This document shows, in pieces, positions 32,423 through 44,596 of a stretch of 64,000 nt of DNA. The position numbers and the translations under genes are program-made. Under the pieces are notes generated by a model. It ran no database searches. It saw only the letters and a program-made list of their open reading frames with translations, and had not been told where the DNA came from. Every line of letters begins with the position of its first letter. Positions within the stretch are counted from its first letter, which is position 1. This stretch comes from Phoronis australis (Eukaryota > Phoronida > Phoronidae): positions 637,162-701,161 of the forward strand of contig NMRA01000132.1 in assembly GCA_002633005.1 (NCBI GenBank), given 5' to 3'.

Positions 32423-35400
32423 AATTCAAACAACATTAGGAACCCATGGACTTCATAATTATTATTATTATTATTATTTTCCTTCATTATACCACGATGC
32501 AGAAGTTTGTAACCGGATATGTTTTGTGCAAAAGCAAGATTTTCGTGGTGGATTGCGCTTCGTTTTGCATCAAATGAAATTCAAGAAACAACCCTGAGTG
32601 CAAGTGATGGTGGATAGTGGTGGTTTTAGTTGTTACAGTCCCTCGCATGGAACCTAGTGTAGAGGCCACAAATGTCTTTAAAATTGAATTGTATACCAGT
32701 GTTTTGTACCAAATATATTTGAATGGTTAGTATTATGTTTGATGGATTTAATATTATTTTTATTTCAGCTATTAATTTTTCAAGGCTTGTATATTGAAGG
32801 TGTATTAAATCTTGATGTGAGTGGTTGTGTAACCATGTTTCTGTTCTTAGTTGTATATCTCGTCCCTTGTTGCCAGAATAGTTTCGATTTCTGTAGGTAG
32901 CCGTTACGCGCTGTTGGAGTATTTGTTTCTGAGGGAGTAAACGTTTCGCCAGATTTTCATTTAAATTATCTTCGTTAATTGTTACCAAAACCACCGTCGT
33001 GTTATAGCTGCATTGTGCTATTTTAATGAACGTAGCGAATACCTAAGGAAATGACTTGAACAGTGAATAGTAGTGTAACATCATCCATCAAGAACTTTTG
33101 TCTTGAGTGTTTTCACATATTTTCACAAATACCCGTTATGGCAATTGCGTCAGTTCAGTTGTTTATGGGTTCCTGTTAAATGTCCGTGTTAGTTCAGTAG
33201 GTTAAGAGAAGTATTATCAGCATGCTTGCAGTGTGCTGTACCCAAAGGCATAGCTAGCCGTTTTCAGTTGGTGTCTGCTGGCCTTTCGTTGAGTGCCCAA
33301 AGTAACTTGTCGATGTACTCTCATGGTGGATATGCTACATATTGAACAGGAGATACGACTTATCAGACCTAGAGCATTAGCAAGAAGTTGACGCACTCTA
33401 ACGCAAATTTTGCAATACGATTGTGAATGCGGTAGCTACGCCCTTTGTTGTACTTGTCCAATCATCACTCGTAGTTTTGCCAAGGATCTTTGCCAGCTCT
33501 CCCGTTATGTATTGGTAGTCAAAACTACTTGCATAGTGATTATTTACTGGACTTGCTACTTATGTCAGTAACAGCTTATGAATAAAACACTGTCTCACAA
33601 GTCTGTGTTTCTTGTACCAAAAGGTGAAATATCCTCTGGCACTTATGTCAGTACTTATTAATTGTGCGGAACAGTTTGGTGTGTGGTGTCGTATTTGAAC
33701 TTGCACCAATTGCATTAAAACTATTGTGTTTGCACCTTGGTTTCGTTCTCACTTCTGATCAGGTTCTGTTTTTGTTAAACAAATCTCTTGTTTGTGACAC
33801 AAACATCAAACACTTGCTGGTAGTGACACTTGGAACATTTGTGTTAGTGAAGATGGTGGTACCAGACATTGATGCTCATGATAGATCTGCTTTAATTGTT
33901 GAATTATGGCTCTGTGTATACCAACAGCGAAAGTTGTGCCACGTTACTCATCGTTGAGTACAGGCGTAGCCACGAGGGAGGACAACCTGGCAAAAGCCCC
34001 TTGTTGCAAAAACGCCTCTGGTCGAAACTCGCTTTAATTTTAAAGTTCGTCACCCTGTTCAAACCCACCGCGTCGCTAAGAAGTTTTGGTTTCCCTCCTA
34101 TTGAGTATTGGATTGGCCAGTGTGCAAGAGCATCAATAGTGTGTACGAACATCTTGTTCATGTTCTTCACTGTTCACAGTGATTGATTTTCAGTTAGTTT
34201 GTGGCTCATATCAGAGCTTTGCAGTTGGTATGCATGCGCGTGCATGTCCAACAATTGTTGACTTTCACTTAGGGCGGTATGTGGGGACTTGGGTCAGGTG
34301 GTCTCTCATCTGGCAGTGGCTTGCTGGCCTGTAAGACAATATTTTGTTAAAACTTATGAGAATAAATAAAACTGCAACGTAAAAGCTGAGCACATGGCTC
34401 GCATCAGCTCATGAAGATACAGTTGAACTATTTGGTAGTTCATTTACTGTTCACACCTTGAAGTAAGCTATGTGTTCACTTGTCTGAGCTGGTAGCCCTT
34501 CATCTGAGCTAAGCCCTGCAACCATTTTCCAATGCAACATAAGACTCATTCTCCACAAACAATGATCACCAGATTACTCCACAGATTACGGTATTGAGCA
34601 CCAGAAGTTTGCTTTTGTGTTCCTGTTCATTTACCAGCACCTTTGGCTGACTTGGAACTTGGTAATTGGATTGATTCTTAATTTTCGGATACTATGTTTT
34701 ATGATGCGTTCCCAGGGGCTTTAAAAGTACGTGTGATTTTTATGAAAAAGAACTACCTCTATTTGAGACTTCATATTGATCAGTTGTATCAAATGTAATT
34801 AGATTATGTTGATGCCATTGCTTTGCTATGAACATACGTAAATTTCTTTCTTTTTTTTGCTAAATTTACTTAAAATACACGATCACATGGCCCAATTAAT
34901 TGGTTTGAAATTTTCAGACTTTTCTTTCATAAGCTGTTTCAGAGTTCCGTAATTTTTATAGTCTTGAAGATGTTAGTTTTAATGCACAACCCTGCATAAA
35001 CTTAAGTGTGAATAATACCGTTAAGTTGTTTCGTCAACATTATCCAAGAGAGTCTTGGATACTTCACACCTGGTTTTACCAGGTCAGTGGCGAGTTACAT
35101 AGATGCAAGACCAAAGTGTATGGTGAGAGCACTTGGCATCTGACAAAATGGCGTGCGCTGAAAGGAGTAAATATTTCTCTCTGCGAGTACCTCTTTTGTC
35201 TTGCGTCTACAGAATGTAGCTTGGATTTAAGAAGTTTATAGTACAGAGTTGGGGAAAGGAAAGATGAATCTGAAATAATATTAAATTAGGTTTGAAAAGA
35301 CCAATGGCACCTTCTGTAGATGCAAAACATGAGTAAAACTAGCATGATAACGCACTTTGTCGTGTATGGCAGTATTTCGCGAAAACTTGCATGATATTGT

Positions 35401-36460
35401 TTTTCACACAAGAAACCAAGGCAACGCCATCGTGTTCTTTTTTTTGTTTGAATTGAAATGGGGTTATGATAAATGCCCTAGAATTCACCTGGTGGCCATA
35501 TTGCCTTGGGGATTGAAATTAACCTCTCATGTCAAGCAACTTCGTGGTCTTGACTAATGACCTGTCCTGGAACCTAAAATTCATTTTAATCTGAGTATAA
35601 AACCAGATGAGATTGATTTCACAACAGTGAATGAGCATGGGTTTACTACCTCTAACTAAAATAACAACAAATTGAAATGTGATGTAAATGGATTGATTTA
35701 TGTTCAGTTCACTAGTTTATGGCTTTACACAGTACACACAATAGGGAGGTTATATAACAGGTCTGGATTCACTGTTAATAGTGGAGTAACTCAGAAAGCA
35801 CAAAATGTGTTCCATTATTTGGAATAACCCCCCCCCCCAGAGTCTCCTGTTTAAAAAAACTGTTTCGGCCATATACTACATAATAAAGTTGGTCTGATCT
35901 TGTTCCGTACTAAATATGATTCTATGCTTGAAAAGAACTGATAGGCTACTGCTTTTCTAAGACTACAAGCTCATGAGGTTGCTTGTCATGGTCTGTTGGC
36001 TTCAGTCACCAAGACTCCAACTGTCTGGGGATTCAAGGCAAATTGTAACCAAACTGTTTGTAAAAAATATTACTCAACATGCATCTGATTATGACTGAAA
36101 AAGGCATTTGTGCTTAATTTTTGGCATCATGGAAGTTACTGATTTTTTTATCAGATAAAATGAAAAATAATTTAATGATAAGTCGTGAAAATAATATTGA
36201 ATCTGGCACGGACATATGTAGAATGAGCGAGTCCCTGGTACAAATGAATTGTGCTTTAATCGCTGCGTTATAGCAGGTACAAGTGACATAGCAGTGACAT
36301 TCCTGGATGTTCTGGATCCGCTCCCTGTGTACTTGAAACAAGAGAAGGAAGATTGTTGTCGGATTATGAATTGACACATTGCCTCCATGTTGACAACATA
36401 CAGTTACTGTCTTTCTATATTTGAGTGGACAATCCGTTCTGAATCTTGTACCTAGTTACT

Positions 36461-37284
36461 TGGCGAAATAAATTTCGCCAATTAGTTGCTCTTCCACTAA
36501 GTTTGTTTTTTTTTGTTTGTTCGCACGATACAGGTCGCAATTTTCGTCGAATCCTCACGAAATTTACACATAACACGTACTTCCGGAAGTACAGGAAGCC
36601 TATTGTTTTTCGTCAAAATCGGATCCAAGATGGCGGCTGTGGCGGCCATTTTGTTTTCATTTAAAGGTTCAAATGCTTCTGGAGGCTACAATTTTTTACG
36701 TAAAAGGCTAAGAATCGGCACAGTAAATGGACCGGAAGATTTCTACATGTATACCGGAAATTGTTTACTTCCGGTTAAAGATGGCGGAAATATCGGCGAT
36801 TGCGCATGCGCACCTCGATTTTGGCCTAAAAATGTTTTCTCCCGTAGAGGGCGCATTATCAGACCAATTCTTTCGAATTTTTACAGGTATTAGTTTCTTA
36901 TGACATGCTATTATACAAAGCCAAAAAACCGGAAGTTGCTTTCAAGATGGCGGATCTGGCGCATGTTGACCCATTTTCAGTCGTGCTGGAGTGCGATTTT
37001 ANNNNNNNNNNNNNNNNNNNNNNNNNNNNNNNNNNNNNNNNNNNNNNNNNNNNNNNNNNNNNNNNNNNNNNNNNNNNNNNNNNNNNNNNNNNNNNNNNNN
37101 NNNNNNNNNNNNNNNNNNNNNNNNNNNNNNNNNNNNNNNNNNNNNNNNNNNNNNNNNNNNNNNNNNNNNNNNNNNNNNNNNNNNNNNNNNNNNNNNNNNN
37201 NNNNNNNNNNNNNNNNNNNNNNNNNNNNNNNNNNNNNNNNNNNNNNNNNNNNNNNNNNNNNNNTTTTTGGTTAATTTCGCCAAG
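36461..37284 (+). mobile_element. Element with ETS/YY1/NRF1-type motifs, copy 1 (contains gap)
   Basis: Starts TTACTTGGCGAAATAAATTT and ends AATTTCGCCAAG, giving a ~13-bp terminal inverted repeat; the left end also folds as TTGGCGAAA-TAAA-TTTCGCCAA. Internal motifs: ACTTCCGGAAGT (36579), AAGATGGCGGC (36627), TTCCGGTTAAAGATGGCGG (36770), TGCGCATGCGCA (36801), CCGGAAGT (36929) and CAAGATGGCGG (36943). Related over most of its length to the minus strand of 52309-53245. The short open frames here are not coding. Confidence 0.75.
37002..37263. other. Assembly gap (262 N)
   Basis: Run of N inside the transposon copy. Open frames reported across it are artefacts. A 64-nt exon could in principle be hidden here, but its position inside a repeat makes that unlikely. 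Confidence 0.99.
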
Positions 37285-37438
37285 GTTCGCTACTCGTTAG
37301 TAGTTGTTGGTTAGGCCAGGGCCTAACAGACCCCCAAACTACAGCAGCTGGGTTTAGTCATAACAAATGAAGCTCGTAGTTGAAGCGCAAAGTTTGATGG
37401 TGGTAACTGCTGGTTGAGGTGAGTTGAGAGTATGGAAC

Positions 37439-37595
37439 CAGGGGCGGATCCAGGATTTTGTGTTAGGTAGGACCAGTGCAGAGTATTATCCAGGATTTTG
37501 CCATTCAGACCTTCTTACCCCCGAAATGCCAGATGGAATCTGAAAAATTTTAGGGGGGCCATGGCCCCCTTCGTCCCCCTCTAAATCCGCCACTG
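37439..37595. mobile_element. 157-bp MITE, copy 2
   Basis: CAGGGGCGGATCCAGGATTT at the left end, AAATCCGCCACTG at the right, and perfect 5-bp flanking repeats GGAAC (37434-37438 and 37596-37600). Same family as 17165-17321. Confidence 0.85.
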
Positions 37596-37721
37596 GGAAC
37601 CTTACAACTGTACATGGCCCTCTGTCTAAAGTTGATTTGAGCACCCCTCGAGTTTGTAACTTGGTTCTTGGGGGTGAATGAACCTGCTTGGAATTATCTT
37701 GGTACATTGTTTCTATCACAG

Positions 37722-37930
37722 AAATGGTAACATTCATGAAGCGAGTTGCCTTGCTGGATGTTGACCTTGGCGTGGAGGAGCGCAACCTCTTGTCTGTAGC
37801 CTACAAAAATGTAGTAGGTGCTCGGAGACAGTCGTGGCGAATTCTGTTGTCAATGGAGGAAAAGAAAGCATCTCAAGGGGAAGAAGGGAGTGATGGAATG
37901 TTACCCCTGATAGTGGAATACAGGAAAAAG
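37722..37930 (+). CDS. 14-3-3 form B exon 2
   Basis: Acceptor ctatcacag, donor gtgaac at 37931. Starts with the same two bases (AA of Glu) as form A exon 2. Encodes [40 protein letters not shown] and IVEYRKK. Confidence 0.93.
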
Positions 37931-40900
37931 GTGAACCATTTGTACAAGCATGAATTGAAAACATCTTGAGATTTAGTAAGATAATTTTGTCCGTTGTGAA
38001 TGTTAATCAAGGTGGACTGAGCAGAGCAGAAGTATTGGCAGTGGAAATGATGAAAACTTAGGAATGGGCATTGTTCAAATGGATGCGATTGTTGATGGAT
38101 TTTGTTATCAATTGGCACTGGTGTGGCCGGGGGATTGTGAAAGAGCCCTCCTTCCGGTCAAAGCTCCTGTCAGATTAAGGTTGCCTTCCTTGTTCATTAC
38201 TAAGTGCCCCCCACTTCCAAATTGCCACTCAGTTCAGCCCCATTCACTGTTGAATACTTTTGGCTACGCCAGTGCCAATTTGCAGTCTTCGTTTCTTAAT
38301 GTGACGGAAGAATTTTGTTGAGAAAACATAAAAAGCCTGTCATGACTTGAAAGGAAACATCAGGCGACCTGTATGGTATCTATGAATTCATGCTATCTGT
38401 TGTTTGAACCGTTATCTTGCAGATTGAAGGAGAGCTGACCAGCACATGTAATGAACTCATCGACCTTATCAATAATCACCTGTATCAAAAAAACCCTTCG
38501 TCTAACTTCGACTCTCAAGTTTTTTATGTGAAAATGTAAGTATACTAGTACACCTCCATAATCCTTGGCAATACGTCGGGTATGCACACTGAAGGCGTAC
38601 ATGCGATTACCCTGTAATGAGGATAATCACCCGATTGACTTTTTAATCCATGAAATAAAATATTCTGAAACAGTATGTATGATAGAACCATCTACTAGAT
38701 TCGATGTAAAATCACAGCCAAAACTGGAATTATCTCCCTTTCAGTGTTTTTGTCACATATATGCAAATTATAGGTAAGGTGACCTAAGCTATGTTGTGAC
38801 CTTGGGTCTCAGTGGATGATTTGTAACATGAAGACTAGGAAATTGCACTGGTAATAAAGTAGAATTGATTACGCATGAGTAAAGGATCAACGAACATAAA
38901 CAAGGACAAAGTTTATTAACACTACAGTTTCACTCAAAAGTTATGATCACTAATTACCTCCCGCCATTCGTCTGTTCCTCCCTCCTTCCCTCCTCTGTCT
39001 CCTGTTACAAAACTCATATTTCATGAGAGTAAAAGGCCCAATTCTGTTTTAGTTTTCAGGCGGCTTTTAAGCTTTAAAACAAGACAAAATGCAGCTTTAA
39101 TTTTCCGGAATTGCAACTGTGGTCACTCTAGATGTTGTATACTGAGTGCATTACTTGTTAATCTGTCTCGAACTTAAATTACCTCAGAAACATTGCCCAT
39201 ATTCACAGATGTGCTTAAATCATAAACTTGTGCTTGCTTACTTTAAACTTTTTGCAGGTTAGGTGATTACTATAGATATATGGCGGAGTACTCACAGTCA
39301 CCAGAGAAAGATGAATACTCTGCACAAAGTCTTAAAGCGTACAAAGAAGCCAGCGACCTTGCCAGAGAAAAACTCCTTGCAACTAGCCCTATCAGACTGG
39401 GTCTTGCTCTCAACTTCTCGGTGTTTTACTACGAAATCTTCAACAAACAGCAGCAGGCATGTAAGCTAGCAAAGGCTGCATTTGACGAAGCCATGGCTGA
39501 AGTGGATACCGTCTCCATAGAAGACCACAAAGATTCAACATTAATAATGCAGTTATTACGTGACAACTTGACTCTGTGGACAAAAGATCTACCAGGTAGT
39601 CTTGCCTGATATGCCATGCCTCTGTGTTGTAATATTATGGGTATGAAATTCCGGGCTCCGCTATCCATAGGGGGGAATTAAACAATTGTCTTCTCACCCA
39701 GGACCATAACCCTTTGTTAAGCTGGGTTTAGTTACTATCCGACTGGGACGGCTGTATGACTAAGAGCAGGGTTAACAAAGAACTACATTACACTGACCTT
39801 CAATACTGTGTGTGAACCACACTGGTGATTTACATCCATCCTAAAAATTGTAAGCCTCTATACTCCCCATGATGGCGTTTTCCCGTTGCTCCCAACTTGT
39901 TCGATTCTACAGCCCAACAACAAGATGGGAAGATGACCCCTGTAGCCAATATCTTACACGAGTGATTAACTCCATTCTGGCATTTATGGTCAGAGGGCCA
40001 GCTCTCTTTTGTTCGATAATTGCTTTGATCTCCAATAAGATCGTATCTAGTCTTACTAGGTTGTGCTGTTCAAAATAAAAGTTAAGTTACAACATTATTT
40101 GAATATAAACCAATAGCATTTCTGAATTCTTCGTCAAATGCTGATCATGTTAAGTTTTTGAATTGCCAAAATCACCCAGCTACAACCGAAGTTACGACAA
40201 TCTATTCTTTCCGTACACGGCCATTTCGCTCTGGGTTTGATTGTGTTCACACCTGGTCTGTAATGAGCCTACTAGATAATTGGCCTGCTTGTTGTCATAC
40301 CACACAAAAGACTGTGCTTGGAAGTTAACAAAGGATTTAGATGTTAACACATGCTCACAACCCTCCGTTTCTGGTAAAGTCAGTGAACGGGAGAACTCCG
40401 TAATGCTCTAAGCCAAAAATGGAATGCTCGTTGCTCTGTAAGACAGACAACGGTCTGAGAAATTAGTCTGTATGTACTCCTGTGTTTCACATCAACTTTC
40501 TGTCGTTACTGACAGACCTTTGAAGACCACTCTTTGTAGTAAAGCGATTAAATATCATTAAGAATTTTCATAATACTGGTTTCTATTCAAATTTACGGAT
40601 TCTCGGATCTTTGCTATTTTCAACTATTTTAATCCCCCTTTAACCCACTTAAGTACCTTCATCTTGGTGATTATAGACAAGTGTTGATTTTCCTGCTAAT
40701 ATCAGTCAAAACCATGTTATTTTCAAAAACGAATTTACAAAATCCATTCTTGCCAAATATCAATCTTCACATATGTATCGTTGCATACAATAGTTACCAA
40801 AATGTGGCCAGTGTTAATTGTTTATTATCCATTTTCCTTCTGTATTTTTGCCATAACTTTGGATGACTTCAAGTTTTTTGAAACCTACTCTATCTGTAGA

Positions 40901-41352
40901 ATGACTGACTTTGTTGAAAGGAAATCTTTTAAAAATGTCAACACAACACATAATTGGCTTTTTACAGAAGTTGTCTACGCTACTTATTTTGAGAATCGTC
41001 CCTGCATCAAAACTACTTGTGTACAAATGACATTAAATTGAACCTTATATCACTAGTATGCAATAAGCCTGTGGCTTCAATTTAATCACATAAGCTAGCA
41101 AGATACCTTTGTAAGATTTCTAACTGAAGGTGACTCCCGACGAAGAGATCTCACTTCCAGTTTGATGAGGCAACTTCTCATAAATCTTTGCCCTGGGGTG
41201 CGGTACTCACGTGGCTTTTTCTCGGATCTGTAAAAAGTCCAAAGCTGTATTAGAAGGCTGAAAATGTCATCTCGATTTTTAATATACACAAACTTTGTTT
41301 TCCAGATGAGAACAACGTAGAGTTAGAGGATGTGGAGCAGGAAGCTGACTAA
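37722..41352 (+). CDS. 14-3-3 form B: second complete set of exons 2-5, no own exon 1 seen
   Basis: Exons 37722-37930, 38423-38536, 39258-39595 and 41306-41352 (TAA at 41350). Intron positions and phases (1, 0, 2, 1) equal those of form A, so exon 1 at 21747 could join this set directly. Conserved: [48 protein letters not shown] and [18 protein letters not shown]. Changes: signature Tyr replaced by His (DHKDST), WTKD in place of WTSD, FYVKM, and a divergent helix C/D linker ([16 protein letters not shown]). No loop insertion before PIRLG. All frames are open and splice sites intact, so it looks functional. It is either an alternative exon cassette of one gene or a tandem duplicate whose first exon is lost or hidden. 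Confidence 0.88.
38423..38536 (+). CDS. 14-3-3 form B exon 3
   Basis: Acceptor tatcttgcag, donor gtaagt at 38537. Encodes [20 protein letters not shown] and SQVFYVK plus a split Met codon. Confidence 0.92.
39258..39595 (+). CDS. 14-3-3 form B exon 4
   Basis: Acceptor tttttgcag, donor gtagtc at 39596. Encodes [39 protein letters not shown] and [19 protein letters not shown]. Unspliced read-through would end SLA* at 39609. Confidence 0.93.
41306..41352 (+). CDS. 14-3-3 form B exon 5 (C-terminal tail)
   Basis: Acceptor gttttccag. Completes a split Asp codon, encodes [17 protein letters not shown]. The VE-DVEQEA pattern resembles the form A tail (VQDLEQEA). Confidence 0.88.
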
Positions 41353-42829
41353 TATATCTTTATGAAGACTGCTCAGAACGGCCATTCAGTGTAATTGTCC
41401 TCTACTGGCTTCACTGCACTCAACTTCATCCTAGAACCAAGTGGCACAATCCTCCAGCCTTAAATAAGGGGGTAATGGGGATCCTGCGCTGACTCATCAC
41501 ATTAACCTTTGACCACTGCTGGCAACAGGTGGAGCTTTTGCTTTACCAATCCCTTGCAAGTTATCTCGTTATTGGATGAGGTTACTGTTACTTGAATATA
41601 TATACCCAGCCACTAACATATAATCATTCATAATAGCCTCTAGTTACACTCAACTGCGACCATTCAGACTTTATTGTTGAGACGAACAGTTTCAGTCTTA
41701 TCCCTTTCTAGGTGACTTCATTGGACTGTCATTCATATTGTATTCTGGATCTGTCGATCATTAACAAATGCTAGAGTGGGACAACGATTACTTGACCACA
41801 CCTGGGGTCCATTTCATGAAAGTGATTTGAGACTGAAATCAGAAGTTTGGTCTTGCACAAGTATTTCTGAAAAATAACAAAATCCTACTTGAACAAAAGT
41901 ACAGTCTCTGAGAATACACTAATAACTGCTAGTTACTGCGCAGAGATGTACTCATAATTACTCTGCTGCTAAACCTTTGTTTTAGATAAGCTAAACCTTT
42001 ATTTAGCAATTGTGAAGTAGAAGACTAAGACCAAATTTTTGTCCAAGTCCAAAGTCATATTCATGAAATGAGCCTTGTCATTTGTTTGCGGGGTAGCATC
42101 CCAATGGATCGCTGGAATAGCCGTTGCAGATTGATGAATTTAGATGAGTATCACATACTTTTGCATTTTAGCTTATCACTACATCAGGAAATGCCTTAAA
42201 ATTTGAGCCAGTGGTTGTGATTAAATTTTGTGTTGCATAATTATTCATGTAATCCTGTGATAACTCCTCGTCAGAATTCTGTGATTGTATACATAGTATT
42301 TTCTCAGTTCTTGCTGTTGAGAATTTTACATATTTTCATCTAAGAAAATCTGGTGTCCAATGGAGTTATTAAGATACTTTTGCGTTGTGTGAATACATTT
42401 TAGATTTCGTCACCGAGTATTTTAAACAGCACCTACATGTACTTTTATTGTTCAAGCTTTTGACTCATTTACTATTAATGATTTAATCCTTTTTATCCAT
42501 TAATTAGCCACTAGGAAGGTTTGAAAGACTTTTAGACACGTGTGTCGTGGGATTTGCTATCGTGCATGTATAACATGTGTGTAACATTCTGTGTGCCTCT
42601 CTCATATCATAAGATTTTAGTGAGCACAGGTACAATGCATCAGTTATGTGCATGTGTTGGGAGGTATTTTGAAATGACCTTGCCTGCTCTGTGCGTCGGC
42701 ATTCATTAAGATATGTTTGGTCATTGTTAGGGATGTATCTCAAAGAATGGTTGTATATTGGATAAAAATAGGTCTACGGATGGCTTAAAGCCTATCTTCA
42801 ATGGTAACACCTGTAAATTTGGTTCCCTC

Positions 42830-43165
42830 AGTATGTTAAGAGCATTGCTTTGAGCCAACTAGTGCCATAATTTTGCCAAATGTAATGAACTGTTAGGCGT
42901 ATTGGCTTGCTTTTGTCTACGTCACCGCAAGAATCACCTTTTAATTCAAATAGCTGTGAATAACACCCACACGCAATGGTCACCCCTATTCAAAACAACT
43001 GTTATCGGCCTTTTGTTGTTTGTGCTGGGATCTCACGGTGACGCAACATGGCACGATAAGGCAGCTTCACCTGTTATTTGACGGGCTTACATTTGCGAGA
43101 TTGAACTAGCGTGTTCTTTTACTAAAGCTTTGCTAGGACTCTCTGGTTAGCCCAATACATCTAAA
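42830..43165 (+). repeat. Dispersed repeat, inverted copy of 4955-5305
   Basis: Contains GTTAGGCGTATTGGC, CCTTTTGTTGTTTGTGCTGG and TGGTTAGCCCAATACA. The reverse complement aligns with 4955-5305. A following piece (43200-43310, GGGAGCAGACTAAAAG, then GACAAAAAA) also resembles 7370-7450. Confidence 0.7.
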
Positions 43166-43690
43166 ATAACAAAATTCCGTTGACATTTGGCTTTAACCTT
43201 TTTCACAAAATCAGACAGAGACTAAAAGTTGGAAAATCTGTCTTAAACTCAAAGTTAAGACAGAAATCCGTAGCCAGCTGGGAGCAGACTAAAAGTCAAA
43301 GCCAATAGACAAAAAAAAAACTTTGCTAGACTCTTGAAAAAACAGGCCCTTGGTCTTGGAATTAATTTATGACAACAAAAACGATAGTTACTGATTATCT
43401 GTATAAGTGTCCATGCTTTGCAAACAAATATTGCCTCACAGATTCAAGCTTCTAACCGGGGTTAACATCTTGGGTATAATGGTGTGTGTTAAAAAGTAAT
43501 TGGACATCATGTCTTGTAGTCAAATCTTGAGTGCCAGTTTTGAATGGACTCGAGCTGATATTTAATACACGATATCGTAAAATATATCGTCAGTATTTGA
43601 TTGTTAAAGCTCAATACATTTTCTGATACCACTCATTCAAGGACTCTTTTTAACTGATTTCAAAATTTTGTATCACGTGTCTCACTTTTT

Positions 43691-43955
43691 AAAATACAGA
43701 AAAATTAGGTCACATTCTGGAATTTGCTTACTTGAGTTAGCGACGTTGCGTCCGTCTCTCACGGACTTCATTTTGGGCAGTTGTGTTATTATCGTTCTGG
43801 CCAGTAGGTGGCGTTTTAACCAGACGACGCGGCATCGATATCGGGACACTATCCCACAAGTGTGACGGATAAAATCTTAATCCACCCTGTTTATTCAGAG
43901 ACGGATGCCATGTTGCTAACTCAAGTAAGCAAATTTCAGTATTTTTCTGTATTTT
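43691..43955. mobile_element. 265-bp foldback MITE
   Basis: The arms AAAATACAGAAAAAT ... GCTTACTTGAGTTAGC ... CCGTCTCT (left) and AGAGACGGATGCC ... GCTAACTCAAGTAAGC ... ATTTTTCTGTATTTT (right) pair over ~60 bp. The centre has a CTCF-like core CCAGTAGGTGGCG (43801-43813). Confidence 0.85.
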
Positions 43956-44019
43956 GTTACCTCAACTGGATGTCTCATAACTTATACGCTTTTATGCCAC
44001 ATTCATAGTTGCATGCTCG

Positions 44020-44596
44020 CTGGTTCCCTGCGTGTTGCTAGGTGGTAGCCAGCACGCAGGTATCACTTAATTTTCCTCAGGAAATTTTTTACACCGGCGT
44101 TTTTGATTGGCTGGTCGAATGTTCAACAGGCTACGCTTTACACAAACAAACTGGCATGACTGATGGAGGAAGCATAAATGTGGTCTGTTGTACAGACAAA
44201 TCGGTGCTTAAAATTAGTGTTCAAGAAATGTGAATCCCAGAAAATTGCGGTTGCGCCTTTTCGGAGTGCATCCTTCTACTGTTGCTGACTTCTGTTTACG
44301 TTGCTGTCCTGTATTCATATAGTATGAATAACACTAATTAAATTGGCCAGATGACAGCGTGCTTATTGTACATGTATGTGCTTCAACACGCAGCTATTAA
44401 AACATTAGGTCTACTGCAGAAAAAAATAGTTGCTGCTACCTCACTTGCATAACAAGGCTAAAAATCGTTCATAGTCCGCTATTTTCTCTTTTTCTTGTAA
44501 AGCTAACCAATGACTGCCAAGGTTACATCAACCAGTGATAAAGCGCATTCTACTACCTACGTGCTGGCGACCACCTAGCAGCACGCAAGGAACCAC
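44020..44596. mobile_element. ~0.58-kb inverted-repeat element
   Basis: Left GGTTCCCTGCGTGTTGCTAG then GTGGTAGCCAGCACGCAGG (44022-44060) is inverted at 44558-44593 (GTGCTGGCGACCACCTAGCA, then GCACGCAAGGAACC). Interior shows no transposase. Confidence 0.78.

Larger units (their letters stand above)
32423..37721. other. Spacer between the two 14-3-3 exon sets
   Basis: 5.3 kb with no second exon 1 visible; I looked for the [11 protein letters not shown] helix in all frames by eye. Contains an (ATT)n run near 32460-32478, a transposon copy with the N gap (36461-37284) and a MITE (37439-37595). AATAAA signals near 33581 and 34363 could end form A transcripts. Confidence 0.55.

Noticed and set aside
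33664-33957. 97-codon plus-strand frame (MRNSLVCGVVFELA...)
   Set aside because: No homology recognised, no splice or start context; within the 14-3-3 spacer.
36900-37314. Open frames through the N run
   Set aside because: Assembly gap; no sequence is present.
32423-37721. Second 14-3-3 first exon
   Set aside because: Searched by eye for the [11 protein letters not shown] helix in this interval and found none outside the N gap.
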